Assembly (NCBI GenBank): GCA_900316625.1 | Contig: ONDO01000015.1 | Location: 1-49,245 of the forward strand | Length of the DNA stretch: 49,245 nt | Source: an uncultured Lachnospiraceae bacterium | GTDB lineage: Bacteria > Bacillota > Clostridia > Lachnospirales > Lachnospiraceae | Direction: 5' to 3' | Translations under genes and position numbers: made by a program | In this document: positions 15,689-24,749 of the stretch, in pieces | Numbering within the stretch: the first letter of the stretch is position 1 | Layout of the letters: each line of letters opens with the position of its first letter | The notes under the pieces: model-generated | What the model saw: the letters and a program-made list of their open reading frames with translations, nothing else | The model's database searches: none | Told to the model about the DNA's origin: nothing

Positions 15689-16885
15689 ATGAATATCTTA
15701 GTTATTAACTGCGGAAGTTCTTCACTGAAGTTCCAGGTTATCAATTCCGAATCTGAAGAAGTACTTGCAAAAGGTATCTGCGAACGTATCGGTATCGGCG
15801 GTGTTCTTGAGTACACTCCGAAGGGCGGCGAGAAGGAAATCACTCAGATTGATATGCCTACTCACGTTGAGGCTGTTCAGAACGTTCTTAACGCGCTTAC
15901 CAATGAGAAGACCGGTATCCTTAAGAGCCTGGATGAGATCGACGCAGTTGGTCATCGTATCGTTCATGGTGGAGAGGCTTTCTCCGAAGCAGCTCTGATC
16001 ACCGAAGAGATGATCAAGGAAGTAGAGGCTTGCAACGATCTTGCTCCTCTTCATAACCCTGCAAACATCATCGGTATTCGTTCCTGCCAGAAGGTTCTTC
16101 CGAATGTTCCCATGGTTGGCGTATTCGATACCGCTTTCCATCAGACCATGCCTGCAAAAGCTTATCTCTATGGTCTTCCTAAGAAATATTATGATGAGTA
16201 CAAGGTTCGCCGCTATGGCTTCCATGGAACTTCTCATCAGTTCGTATCCAGAAGAGCAGCTGAACTGATCAAAAAGCCTCTGGAAGATTCTAAGATCGTT
16301 GTTTGCCATCTTGGTAACGGCGCTTCCATTTCTGCAGTTCTGAATGGCAAGTCCATTGATACTTCCATGGGTCTTACTCCTCTTGAAGGTGTTATCATGG
16401 GAACCCGTTCCGGTGATATCGATCCTTCCATCGTTCAGTTCATCGCTAACAAGGAAGGCTGCGATATCGATGGTGTTATGAACATCTTAAATAAGCAGTC
16501 CGGTGTTCTTGGTATGTCCGGTATCTCTTCTGACTTCCGTGATATCACAGCGAAGATGGAAGAGGGCGACCAGAATGCAAAGGACGTTCTTGAGACTTAT
16601 TCTTATCGTGTTGCTAAGTACATCGGTGCATACATCACTGCTATGCATGGTGTTGATGCCATTGTCTTCACCGCTGGTGTTGGTGAGAACAACAAGTACA
16701 TCCGTCGTATGGCAATCAGTTACTTCGATTACATGGGAATTAAGATGGATCCTGAGAGAAGCGAAGCAGTACGCTGTGAAGCACTTCTGTCTACCGATGA
16801 TTCTACCGTTCCTGTATGGATGATTCCTACCGACGAAGAACTTTCTATCGCTCGTCAGACGGTTGAAGTACTTGGCAAGAAATAA
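15689..16885 (+). CDS. ackA: Acetate kinase
   Basis: A 398-residue enzyme that converts acetyl phosphate and ADP to acetate and ATP, the ATP-yielding end of acetate fermentation. The signature NCGSSSLKFQ is at residues 7-16, HLGNGAS and the GTRSGDIDP segment are in the middle, and FTAGVGEN is near the C-terminus. Full family length. AAAGGAAA precedes the ATG. The usual partner pta is not adjacent; upstream is tmcAL on the other strand, and downstream yceD has its own strong promoter. Confidence 0.98.
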   Translation: MNILVINCGSSSLKFQVINSESEEVLAKGICERIGIGGVLEYTPKGGEKEITQIDMPTHVEAVQNVLNALTNEKTGILKSLDEIDAVGHRIVHGGEAFSEAALITEEMIKEVEACNDLAPLHNPANIIGIRSCQKVLPNVPMVGVFDTAFHQTMPAKAYLYGLPKKYYDEYKVRRYGFHGTSHQFVSRRAAELIKKPLEDSKIVVCHLGNGASISAVLNGKSIDTSMGLTPLEGVIMGTRSGDIDPSIVQFIANKEGCDIDGVMNILNKQSGVLGMSGISSDFRDITAKMEEGDQNAKDVLETYSYRVAKYIGAYITAMHGVDAIVFTAGVGENNKYIRRMAISYFDYMGIKMDPERSEAVRCEALLSTDDSTVPVWMIPTDEELSIARQTVEVLGKK

Positions 16886-16900
16886 TCTTAATAATATTTG

Positions 16901-16929
16901 TTGACATCCGTTTTATAGATAGATATAAT
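16901..16929 (+). promoter_or_regulatory. Perfect consensus promoter of yceD-rpmF
   Basis: TTGACA, 17-base spacer, TATAAT: all twelve consensus bases at ideal spacing. It is the strongest-looking promoter in the window and fits a ribosomal protein unit. Confidence 0.92.
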
Positions 16930-16958
16930 TTCATAAGTGTGGATTGGAGAAGAACTAC

Positions 16959-17486
16959 ATGCAGATTGATCTGAAAGAGGTCCTGAAGGACCATGAAACG
17001 GAACATGTACTAACATGCGAAGTGGATTTTCAGGAGGTCTCATTTCTAGGAAGCTCCTATCCCTTAGCAGAGAAGAAGTCATTTGAACTGCGCCTTTGGA
17101 ACGAAGATGACCGGAAACTTCTCTTGACCGCTGATACATCTATTGTGGTTTCCATGAACTGTGACAGATGTCTTTCTAAGGTAGATGTACCTATGAATAT
17201 CAGTATTCGTCAGGAACTTCCGATGCTGGATGGGAAACCGGTTAACCCGGATCCGGAGGATGCCGCAGCATTCTTAGATGATGGGATGCTTGATCTGGAC
17301 CAAATGGTTCTGGATGAGATGTATCTCGAATGGCCTGCAAAGGTTCTCTGTAGAGAGGATTGCAAAGGACTCTGTCCTGTTTGCGGTCAGAATTTGAATG
17401 AGCGGGACTGTGGATGTGACCGGGAGGTATTGGATCCCAGAATGGCCAGGTTCCAGGATGTCTTCAATCAGATGAAGGAGGTGTAA
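16959..17486 (+). CDS. yceD: YceD/DUF177 family protein
   Basis: A 175-residue protein of the DUF177 family, which sits next to rpmF in many bacteria and has been linked in other organisms to 23S rRNA or ribosome accumulation. ATG 16959 is used, with GGAG at 16946-16949; an in-frame TTG at 16944 overlaps this site. The sequence has a central DRCL motif and a C-terminal Cys-rich segment CREDCKGLCPVCG followed by DCGCD, a probable metal site. The stop is 4 bases before rpmF. Confidence 0.9.
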   Translation: MQIDLKEVLKDHETEHVLTCEVDFQEVSFLGSSYPLAEKKSFELRLWNEDDRKLLLTADTSIVVSMNCDRCLSKVDVPMNISIRQELPMLDGKPVNPDPEDAAAFLDDGMLDLDQMVLDEMYLEWPAKVLCREDCKGLCPVCGQNLNERDCGCDREVLDPRMARFQDVFNQMKEV

Positions 17487-17489
17487 TCG

Positions 17490-17669
17490 ATGTCTATTTG
17501 CCCTAAGAACAAATCTTCCAAAGGAAGAAGAGACAGAAGAAGAGCTAATTGGAAAATGAGCGCTCCGACTCTCGTTCGTTGCAGCAAGTGCGGTGCTCTT
17601 ATGATGCCCCACAGAGTATGCAAGAAGTGCGGTTCTTACAATAAGCGTGAGATCGTAAATGTAGACTGA
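17490..17669 (+). CDS. rpmF: 50S ribosomal protein L32
   Basis: A 59-residue protein. The start MSICPKNKSSKGRR and the zinc ribbon with CSKC and CKKC pairs identify zinc-binding L32. GGAGG at 17478-17482 inside the end of yceD serves as ribosome site. The intact Cys pairs mark this as the zinc-containing form. Confidence 0.97.
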   Translation: MSICPKNKSSKGRRDRRRANWKMSAPTLVRCSKCGALMMPHRVCKKCGSYNKREIVNVD

Positions 17670-17682
17670 TCAGTCTGTTTTG

Positions 17683-17710
17683 CTCCCGGCCTTAGGGTCG
17701 GGAGTTTTTT
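17683..17710 (+). terminator. Terminator of yceD-rpmF
   Basis: CTCCCGGCC/GGTCGGGAG hairpin with a 4-base loop followed by six T. Confidence 0.93.
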
Positions 17711-17748
17711 CTTATATCTTTCCTCTTTTCCTTATCCTGTCCAATTTC

Positions 17749-17777
17749 TTGAATTAGCTATTCTTTTATAGTATATT
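17749..17777 (+). promoter_or_regulatory. plsX promoter
   Basis: TTGAAT, 17-base spacer, TATATT, ahead of a leader of about 55 bases. No FapR-type palindrome was seen here. Confidence 0.65.
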
Positions 17778-17838
17778 AATTCGAGGCTGTGGAAATGTCG
17801 GATGATATTATTCGACGACTTGACCGAAAGGCAGAAGT

Positions 17839-18837
17839 ATGGCTGATTTTATTGTCGCTTTGGATTGCATGGGCGGAGATAATGCTCCGGAAGAGCCTGT
17901 GAAGGGCGCAATTGATGCATTAAAAAAAGACAAGGAACTTCGCGTGATTCTGGTAGGCGATGAAGCTACTCTAAGAAATCTGGTCCAGGATCCCGGCGAA
18001 GATATTACTTCCCGTATTGAATATCTTCATACGACAGAAGTAATCGAGACTGCAGAGCCCCCGGTAAAGGCAATCTCCAGGAAGAAGGATTCGTCTCTGG
18101 TTCAGGCGATGAAGCTTGTGAAGGACGAAAAGGCAGATGCTTTCGTATCCGCTGGTAATTCGGGTGCCATTCTTGTGGGTGGACAGGTTATTATCGGCAG
18201 AATGCCTGGCGTAAAGCGTGCCCCTCTTGCTCCTCTGATTCCGACGGAAAAGGGATTCTCTCTTCTGATCGACTGTGGAGCAAATCTGGATTCGAAGCCT
18301 GAGAATCTCGTACAGTTTGCTCTGATGGGTTCCATCTATATGGAACACGTTATGGGGAAGAAGAATCCGACGGTTGCCATTGTCAATGTCGGAGCAGAAG
18401 AAGAGAAAGGCAATGCCCTGGTGAAGGAAACTTTCCCTCTTCTCAAGGCAGAAGAGAGAATTAATTTTATTGGTTCGATTGAAGCGAGAGATATTCCTTC
18501 CGGATATGCAGATGTTATTGTCTGTGACGCTTTTGTAGGTAATGTTATCTTAAAACTCTATGAGGGTGTTGCGAAGACGATCGGACATGTCCTTAAGAAA
18601 GCCTTTAAATCCAACGTATTGTCTATGCTCGGCGCTGGATTGTCTATCTCCGCTATCAAGAAGGAACTGAAATCATTCGATACCAAGGAGTATGGCGGAG
18701 CACCTATGCTTGGCCTTAACGGTATGGTAGTGAAAACACATGGCAGTGCCAAGGCAATCGAATTCAAGACTTCGATTCTGCAGTGCAGAACCTTCCGTGA
18801 CCAGAGACTTAATGAGATTATTCGTGACAATATCTGA
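17839..18837 (+). CDS. plsX: Phosphate acyltransferase PlsX
   Basis: A 332-residue peripheral enzyme that makes acyl phosphate from acyl-ACP for the PlsY step (plsY is at 37098). Family segments are DCMGGDNAP at 9-17, VSAGNSGA, and the GARDIPSG-like EARDIPSGYADV. The length is normal. It is the first gene of a run to acpP, rnc, smc and ftsY. AAAGG lies 8 bases before the ATG. Confidence 0.97.
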   Translation: MADFIVALDCMGGDNAPEEPVKGAIDALKKDKELRVILVGDEATLRNLVQDPGEDITSRIEYLHTTEVIETAEPPVKAISRKKDSSLVQAMKLVKDEKADAFVSAGNSGAILVGGQVIIGRMPGVKRAPLAPLIPTEKGFSLLIDCGANLDSKPENLVQFALMGSIYMEHVMGKKNPTVAIVNVGAEEEKGNALVKETFPLLKAEERINFIGSIEARDIPSGYADVIVCDAFVGNVILKLYEGVAKTIGHVLKKAFKSNVLSMLGAGLSISAIKKELKSFDTKEYGGAPMLGLNGMVVKTHGSAKAIEFKTSILQCRTFRDQRLNEIIRDNI

Positions 18838-18907
18838 ATCATAAATAGGATGTATTTCTGATTCGTAATATGATATAGATCATCTATACAATAGAGAGGA
18901 CATTAAC

Positions 18908-19132
18908 ATGGAATTCGAAACTTTAAAGAACATTATTGCTGAAGTGCTTCAGGTTGATCCCGATGAGATCTCTATGGATACCACTTTCGACGATCTCGGT
19001 GGTGATTCCCTTGATCTCTATCAGATCATTCTCGAGGTTCAGGACAAGCTCTCCGTTGAGGTCGACGAAGAGAAGGTTGCTGAGATTAAGACAGTAGGCG
19101 AAGCTGTTGAACTGATCCAGGATGCTGAGTAA
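18908..19132 (+). CDS. acpP: Acyl carrier protein
   Basis: A 74-residue acidic protein that carries acyl chains on a phosphopantetheine arm attached to S34 in GGDSLDLYQ. It follows plsX, which uses acyl-ACP. GAGAGGA is the ribosome site. A weak -10 (TACAAT at 18887-18892) might give extra expression. Confidence 0.97.
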   Translation: MEFETLKNIIAEVLQVDPDEISMDTTFDDLGGDSLDLYQIILEVQDKLSVEVDEEKVAEIKTVGEAVELIQDAE

Positions 19133-19153
19133 TTTCTGAATTCAAGAAGTAGG

Positions 19154-19213
19154 AACCCTTCTCAAACAAGATCATGTAAGGACTCTTTCTTTATATGATG
19201 GAGAAGGGTTTTT
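19154..19213 (+). terminator. Long hairpin between acpP and rnc
   Basis: Outer stem AACCCTTCTC (19154-19163) with GAGAAGGGTT (19201-19210), an inner stem ATCAT/ATGAT, and a further possible AAGG/CTTT pairing; a short T run follows. It can act as a partial terminator after acpP, or as a structured leader element of rnc. Confidence 0.7.
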
Positions 19214-19233
19214 CGGCTTTATAGGAGGCTGAT

Positions 19234-19938
19234 TTGAACATTCATAACAATCATGAATTAGAAGAAAAAATTGGTTATGTATTTCATGACGATTCTCTTC
19301 TGACACATGCTTTAACCCATTCTTCTTTCGCCCATGAGAGCCATCAGGGAGCTCTTGCGGACAATGAGAGACTGGAATTCTTAGGGGATGCTGTGTTGGA
19401 ACTGGTATCGAGTGAGTTCCTGTACCAGAATTACCCGGATAAGCATGAGGGATACCTCTCTAAGCTTCGGGCATCTCTGGTATGTGAGCCGACTCTTGCG
19501 TATTGTTCCGAGGCAATTGATCTCGAGAAGTACATTCTGCTTAGTTTTGGCGAGGAGAAGACAGGTGGTCGTAAACGTAAATCGATTACATCAGATGCCT
19601 TCGAGGCCCTTATCGGTGCTATGTACCTTGATGGAGGCATGGAACCCGCAAAACAATTCATTCTGAAATTCGTCCTTACTGATATCGAGCATAAGAAGCT
19701 TTATCACGACTGCAAAACAACTCTGCAGGAGATTGTGCAGGCACGTCATGAAGAGGGCTTGTCCTATGTTCTCGTAGGAGAGAGTGGACCAGATCATGCC
19801 AAGGTATTCACAGTAGAAGCCCAAGTGGGTGAAACGGTGATCGGCCAGGGTACCGGTCCTTCCAAGAAAGCAGCAGAACAGGAAGCTGCTTTTAACGGCA
19901 TTCGTTTCTATCAGCAAGATTCCACCCAAGGGGAGTGA
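19234..19938 (+). CDS. rnc: Ribonuclease III
   Basis: A 234-residue double-strand-specific RNase used in rRNA maturation and RNA decay. The signature NERLEFLGDAVL carries E45, E48 and D52; the second metal site segment is SDAFEALIGAMYLD; the C-terminal ~70 residues are a double-stranded RNA-binding domain ending in GPSKKAAEQEAA. The start is TTG at 19234, preceded by GGAGG at 19224-19228. The gene follows a long hairpin, as in species where RNase III cleaves its own leader. Confidence 0.97.
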   Translation: MNIHNNHELEEKIGYVFHDDSLLTHALTHSSFAHESHQGALADNERLEFLGDAVLELVSSEFLYQNYPDKHEGYLSKLRASLVCEPTLAYCSEAIDLEKYILLSFGEEKTGGRKRKSITSDAFEALIGAMYLDGGMEPAKQFILKFVLTDIEHKKLYHDCKTTLQEIVQARHEEGLSYVLVGESGPDHAKVFTVEAQVGETVIGQGTGPSKKAAEQEAAFNGIRFYQQDSTQGE

Positions 19939-19941
19939 TTC

Positions 19942-22900
19942 ATGTATCTTAAAAGTATTGAAATGCAGGGATTTAAATCCTTTGCTAACAAGATGGTTCT
20001 GGATTTCCATAACGGTATTACAGGCATTGTAGGACCGAATGGATCCGGTAAATCGAATGTCGCAGATGCGGTTCGATGGGTTCTCGGTGAGCAGAGTGCC
20101 AAGCAGCTTCGTGGCGAAAGCATGCAGGATGTCATCTTTTCCGGTACGGAGAACAGACGTCCTCTTTCCTATGCTTATGTATCCATCACTCTGGATAACT
20201 CAGACCATATGCTTCCGGTTGACTACAATGAGGTTACCGTTTCCAGACGCGTATATCGCAGTGGTGAGAGCGAATACCTTCTGAATGGTGTTCCCTGCAG
20301 ACTTCGTGATGTCCATGAGCTTTTCTATGATACAGGTATCGGTAAGGAAGGTTATTCCATCATTGGACAGGGCCAGATCGAGAAGATTCTCTCCGGTAAG
20401 CCGGAAGAACGTCGCGAACTCTTCGATGAAGCGGTTGGTATCGTTAAGTTTAAGAAGAGAAAAGAAGCATCTGAAAAACGCTTAATGAACGAGAGAGAGA
20501 ACCTCACCCGTGTAAATGATATTCTGTCCGAATTAGAAGGCCGTGTGGAGCCTCTTAGACGTCAGTCTGAGACAGCAAAGCGTTACCTCTCCCTGAAGGA
20601 CAATCTGAAGAAGTTAGATGTTAATCTCTATCTGGTCGATGTTGAGAGAATTCAAAATGAAGTTGATTCTGTTCGTAAGAATGCAGCCACTGTTGAGAAA
20701 GATCTGAATGACAATAAGGAAGCTCTGGATGGCATCAAGAGCAGATACTTCGCTCTGGAGCAGGAGATCTCTGAACTTTCTCTTCGTATCGAGTCCCTTC
20801 GTGATGAGGAAGTAGAGAGCAGAGAGAATAAGAGCCGGCTGGAGAATCAGATCTCAATTCTGGAAGAGCAGATCAAGTCTGCAGCGACTTCCGATGAGAA
20901 TCTGGCACTTCGTAAGGATGAACTCCTGAAGGAGAAGAATCGCCGCATCGAAGAGAAAGAGAATGCCGAGAAGGAATTAAATGATGCAAAGCTTGCTCAT
21001 GAAGAGGCTGCACAGAGCTTGAAGCGCGCTATCGACGATTATGAGAAACTTGAAGATGAGATCCGCGAATGCAATCAGATCATCGAGAATGACCATCAGA
21101 GAATCGCTGATATCTTACGGGAACGTACTGAGATCTCGAATGAGTTCCAGAAATATAAGACCACCCGTGAGCAGACCAATATCCGTAAGGCAGAGATCGT
21201 AAAACAGCTCCTGTCCAAGAAGACAGAAGACAGTTCGATTGATTCTGCTTTCGATTCTGCGAAGAAAGAATTCGACGAAGTGACGAAAGATCACGCAGAT
21301 CTTACGTCGAAAGCCCTTACATTTACGAAGAAATCCATCGAGTGGAAGGAGAAGCGTATTGCCTGCTCCAAAGAACTCGAGGAGAAGACTGTAGAATTCC
21401 ACCGTATCGACTCTCAGTTAGAGGCGCTTCGTAACATTCAGGAGCGTTATGAGGGCTTCGGTAACACGACTCGTCGTGTCATGGAACAGAAGGATACACA
21501 TCCTGGGGTTATCGGTGTTGTCTCTGACCTTATGCATGTTGAGCGTAAGTATGAGACGGCCATTGAGACTGCGCTTGGTGGTAATATCCAGAATATCGTT
21601 ACGGAAGATGAAGCGACGGCTAAGGAGATGATCCGCTTCCTGAAGCAGAACAAGGCTGGTCGTGCAACCTTCCTTCCGCTGACTTCCGTTAAGACTAAGG
21701 ATAATCAGGTGAAGCCTGAGCATCTTCGTGAGCCAGGTGTTCTTGGTATTGCAAGTGAACTCGTGGATACCGATGAGAAATACCGCGAAGTGATGCGTTA
21801 TCTCTTAGGTCGTGTCATCGTGATGGATACGGTTGACCATGCGCTAGCATTTGCCAAGAAGACCCATTATGCCAACCATGTGGTTACCTTGGAGGGTGAA
21901 TATCTGCGTCCGGGCGGATCTCTGTCTGGTGGTGCCTTCAAGAATAATAACAATCTGCTAGGTAGAAATCGTCAGATGGACCAGATGCAGAAGAAGAAGG
22001 AAGAACTCGAGCAGGCTGTGAAGGACTGCAAGATTCGTCTGGAAGACATCGATACGGCTGTGGATCTCATGCGTGATGATCAGGAAGAGAACCGTAAGGC
22101 CCTGGAGGAGATGTCTCTTCGGCTAAATACGGCCAAGATTCGTTTAGAGCAGGCTGAGAGTGACCGTGATAAGGCAAAGAAGAATTATGAGTCTCTGAAC
22201 CGCGAGAGTGCGGATATCGAGAAGGCTCTCCATGATATCGAAGAGAGTCAGAAGGCTGCAAAGGCTCGCATCGACGAATCGAATGATGCGGAGAAGGCGC
22301 TGAAGAAGGAAATCGAGGAGAAACAGGAAGAACTCGATCAGAAGACCTATATGGAGACGTCAGCTTCCCGTCTGGTATCCGAGAGCCAGATTGATGAGGC
22401 GAATGCTTCTCAGAAGGTTCAGTTCCTGCAGGAGAATCTGGACCGTATTTTAGGTGAGATTGAGAAGACAGATGACAGCTTTCATCATCTCGATGAAGAG
22501 TCCAGGAACTCTCATGATGATGTAGAGAAGAAACAGAAGGATATCGAAGAGATCAAGAAGACCATCGAGGCTGCTGAGGCCCATCTTGTCGACCTTAAGA
22601 AGGATCGTGATGCCTCTAACCAGAAGAAGGAAGGCCTGAATGAGGAATATCACAACTTCTTCGCGAAGCGTGAGGAAGTTACTGATACCATCAACCGTCT
22701 GGATAAGGAACTCTTCCGTCTGAATGGTAAGAGCCAGAGACTCGAGGAAGAACTCGAGACACAGAATAATTACATGTGGGATGAATATGAATTGACCCTG
22801 CATGCTGCAATGGAACTTCGTGATGAAGAACTCGATAATCGTGCAGAGATGAAGAAGGAACAGTCCTCCATCAAGGATGAGATCCGTAAGATGGGTACCG

Positions 22901-23502
22901 TAAACGTCAATGCAATCGAGGAATACAAGGAAGTATCCGAGCGTTATGAATTCCTGAAGACCCAGCATGACGATCTGATCAAGGCAGAGCAGTCTCTTAT
23001 GCAGATCATTCAAGAACTCGATGAAGGTATGCGTAAGCAGTTCACTTGTGGATTCAAGGACATCCAGACAGAGTTTGATAAGGCGTTCAAAGCACTCTTC
23101 GGTGGTGGACATGGTACACTTGAACTCGTCGAAGGTGAGGATATCTTAGAGACTGGTATTCGTATCATCGCACAGCCGCCTGGAAAGAAGCTGCAGAACA
23201 TGATGCAGCTGTCCGGTGGTGAGAAATCCCTGACTGCGATCGCACTTTTGTTTGCAATTCAGAACCTGAAACCGTCACCTTTCTGTCTCTTAGACGAGAT
23301 TGAGGCGGCGCTCGATGACTCGAACGTTGACCGTTTCGCCAGGTACCTGCACCGTCTGACGAAGAATACCCAGTTCATCGTTATTACTCACCGCCGTGGT
23401 ACCATGAATTCAGCAGACCGCCTCTATGGTATTACCATGCAGGAGAAGGGTGTATCGACTCTTGTATCTGTTAACCTGATCGAGAATCAGTTGTCCAACT
23501 AA
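19942..23502 (+). CDS. smc: Chromosome segregation protein SMC
   Basis: An 1186-residue condensin ATPase, full family length. Walker A GPNGSGKS is at 31-38, followed by a long coiled coil, a hinge around 515-640, a returning coiled coil, then the signature LSGGEKSL near 1089 and Walker B CLLDEIEAALDD near 1114. It starts 3 bases after rnc, an order (rnc-smc-ftsY) conserved in Firmicutes. Partner genes scpA and scpB are not in the window. Confidence 0.98.
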   Translation: MYLKSIEMQGFKSFANKMVLDFHNGITGIVGPNGSGKSNVADAVRWVLGEQSAKQLRGESMQDVIFSGTENRRPLSYAYVSITLDNSDHMLPVDYNEVTVSRRVYRSGESEYLLNGVPCRLRDVHELFYDTGIGKEGYSIIGQGQIEKILSGKPEERRELFDEAVGIVKFKKRKEASEKRLMNERENLTRVNDILSELEGRVEPLRRQSETAKRYLSLKDNLKKLDVNLYLVDVERIQNEVDSVRKNAATVEKDLNDNKEALDGIKSRYFALEQEISELSLRIESLRDEEVESRENKSRLENQISILEEQIKSAATSDENLALRKDELLKEKNRRIEEKENAEKELNDAKLAHEEAAQSLKRAIDDYEKLEDEIRECNQIIENDHQRIADILRERTEISNEFQKYKTTREQTNIRKAEIVKQLLSKKTEDSSIDSAFDSAKKEFDEVTKDHADLTSKALTFTKKSIEWKEKRIACSKELEEKTVEFHRIDSQLEALRNIQERYEGFGNTTRRVMEQKDTHPGVIGVVSDLMHVERKYETAIETALGGNIQNIVTEDEATAKEMIRFLKQNKAGRATFLPLTSVKTKDNQVKPEHLREPGVLGIASELVDTDEKYREVMRYLLGRVIVMDTVDHALAFAKKTHYANHVVTLEGEYLRPGGSLSGGAFKNNNNLLGRNRQMDQMQKKKEELEQAVKDCKIRLEDIDTAVDLMRDDQEENRKALEEMSLRLNTAKIRLEQAESDRDKAKKNYESLNRESADIEKALHDIEESQKAAKARIDESNDAEKALKKEIEEKQEELDQKTYMETSASRLVSESQIDEANASQKVQFLQENLDRILGEIEKTDDSFHHLDEESRNSHDDVEKKQKDIEEIKKTIEAAEAHLVDLKKDRDASNQKKEGLNEEYHNFFAKREEVTDTINRLDKELFRLNGKSQRLEEELETQNNYMWDEYELTLHAAMELRDEELDNRAEMKKEQSSIKDEIRKMGTVNVNAIEEYKEVSERYEFLKTQHDDLIKAEQSLMQIIQELDEGMRKQFTCGFKDIQTEFDKAFKALFGGGHGTLELVEGEDILETGIRIIAQPPGKKLQNMMQLSGGEKSLTAIALLFAIQNLKPSPFCLLDEIEAALDDSNVDRFARYLHRLTKNTQFIVITHRRGTMNSADRLYGITMQEKGVSTLVSVNLIENQLSN

Positions 23503-23517
23503 TTGGAAGGTTATTCT

Positions 23518-24477
23518 ATGGCAATGTATGATTATGGAAATGTAGAACAGCCCCAGGCAAACGAGAAGAAGGGCTTTTTCACCCGCCTTAAGGAAGGACT
23601 CACCAAGTCCAGATCTGGTTTTGTTGCAGATGTGGATCGAGTATTCCTGGGTTATGACAAGATCTGTGAAGATCTCTATGATGATCTGGAAGAAGTTCTT
23701 ATTATGGGAGACCTTGGTGTGAATACCACCGAGGAACTCTTAGATGAGATTCGTGAGGCAGTGAATGAGCGTAAGCTGAAACTGCCAGGTGAACTTCGTG
23801 CGGTTCTTGTAGAACTCTTAGAGAAGCGCATGTCTGTCTCTGAGAATGATTATGTCTATGAATACCAGCCCTCGATCATTATGCTGGTTGGTGTGAATGG
23901 TGTAGGTAAGACCACAACGGTTGGTAAGCTTGCAGCCAAGTCCGCAAATCGCGGAAAGAAGACCATTATTGCTGCAGCAGATACCTTCCGTGCGGCAGCC
24001 GGAGATCAGCTCCAGGTATGGGCAGATCGGGCTGGGGTACCCATGATCGGTGGTGTGGAAGGAACAGATCCCGGTGCGGTTGTATTCGATGCCGTATCTT
24101 CCTTCAAATCCAAACAGGCATCCCTTCTTCTGGTAGATACCGCTGGTCGTCTTCATAATAAGAAGAACCTGATGGAAGAACTTGCAAGAATCAATCGTAT
24201 TATCGATAAGGAAGCTGCAGATGTCTATCGTGAGACCTGGGTTGTTCTTGATGCAACTACTGGCCAGAATGCACTGCAGCAGGCGAAGGACTTCTCTGAA
24301 GTAACGAATGTGTCCGGTATCGTTCTTACCAAGATGGATGGAACGGCTAAGGGTGGTATCGCCATTGCCATCGAATCTGAACTTCACATTCCGGTGAAGT
24401 ATATTGGCGTCGGCGAGACCGTGGACGATCTCGATTACTTTAATCCCCACGATTATGTAAAAGCGCTCTTTGAGTAA
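23518..24477 (+). CDS. ftsY: Signal recognition particle receptor FtsY
   Basis: A 319-residue SRP GTPase that receives SRP-ribosome complexes at the membrane and pairs with Ffh (26457). It has a short charged N-terminus and an NG domain with G1 GVNGVGKTT (about 125-133), DTAGR, and TKMDG. ATG 23518 is preferred, with GGAAGG at 23505-23510; an in-frame TTG at 23503 lies over that site. It lacks the long acidic A domain of enteric FtsY, as is common in Firmicutes. Confidence 0.97.
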   Translation: MAMYDYGNVEQPQANEKKGFFTRLKEGLTKSRSGFVADVDRVFLGYDKICEDLYDDLEEVLIMGDLGVNTTEELLDEIREAVNERKLKLPGELRAVLVELLEKRMSVSENDYVYEYQPSIIMLVGVNGVGKTTTVGKLAAKSANRGKKTIIAAADTFRAAAGDQLQVWADRAGVPMIGGVEGTDPGAVVFDAVSSFKSKQASLLLVDTAGRLHNKKNLMEELARINRIIDKEAADVYRETWVVLDATTGQNALQQAKDFSEVTNVSGIVLTKMDGTAKGGIAIAIESELHIPVKYIGVGETVDDLDYFNPHDYVKALFE

Positions 24478-24524
24478 TTGAATAGTTTATTTTTTAAAAA
24501 ACGATCTTGTTTTTAGAGATGATT

Positions 24525-24593
24525 AAGACAGCAGAAGATGGATCTGTTTCAGGTATATGGAATAGTATCAGAATCTCTGCTGTCTTATTATTT
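24525..24593 (+). terminator. Terminator of the plsX-ftsY unit
   Basis: An 11-base perfect stem AAGACAGCAGA (24525-24535) with TCTGCTGTCTT (24576-24586), a 40-base loop with further weak pairing, then a T-rich tail. Confidence 0.75.
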
Positions 24594-24635
24594 GTTTTAG
24601 TATCTGGTGACTTAGGCAAAACGTGGTGCGTTTGA

Positions 24636-24662
24636 TATATGTTGAATGAATCTCAACATATA
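24636..24662. promoter_or_regulatory. Perfect inverted repeat upstream of ilvA promoter
   Basis: TATATGTTGA, 7 bases, TCAACATATA, two perfect 10-base arms ending 11 bases before the -35 box. There is no T run. Its position suits an activator or repressor site for the threonine deaminase gene. Confidence 0.6.
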
Positions 24663-24673
24663 CATGAATTGAA

Positions 24674-24702
24674 TTGCATAATCTCTCGGATTGTATTATA
24701 TT
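24674..24702 (+). promoter_or_regulatory. ilvA promoter
   Basis: TTGCAT, 17-base spacer, TATATT, with a leader of about 40 bases. No T-box or leader peptide with branched-chain codons was found. Confidence 0.6.
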
Positions 24703-24749
24703 GAAATAATTATCGCAGATGATAACAGGGAAAAGAAAGGAAACCAGAT

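Noticed and set aside
17711-17838. FapR-type operator upstream of plsX
   Set aside because: No palindrome of that type is present; only a sigma-A-like promoter is seen.
24703-24749. T-box or branched-chain attenuator for ilvA
   Set aside because: The leader is only about 40 bases, with no specifier loop, leader peptide or terminator.
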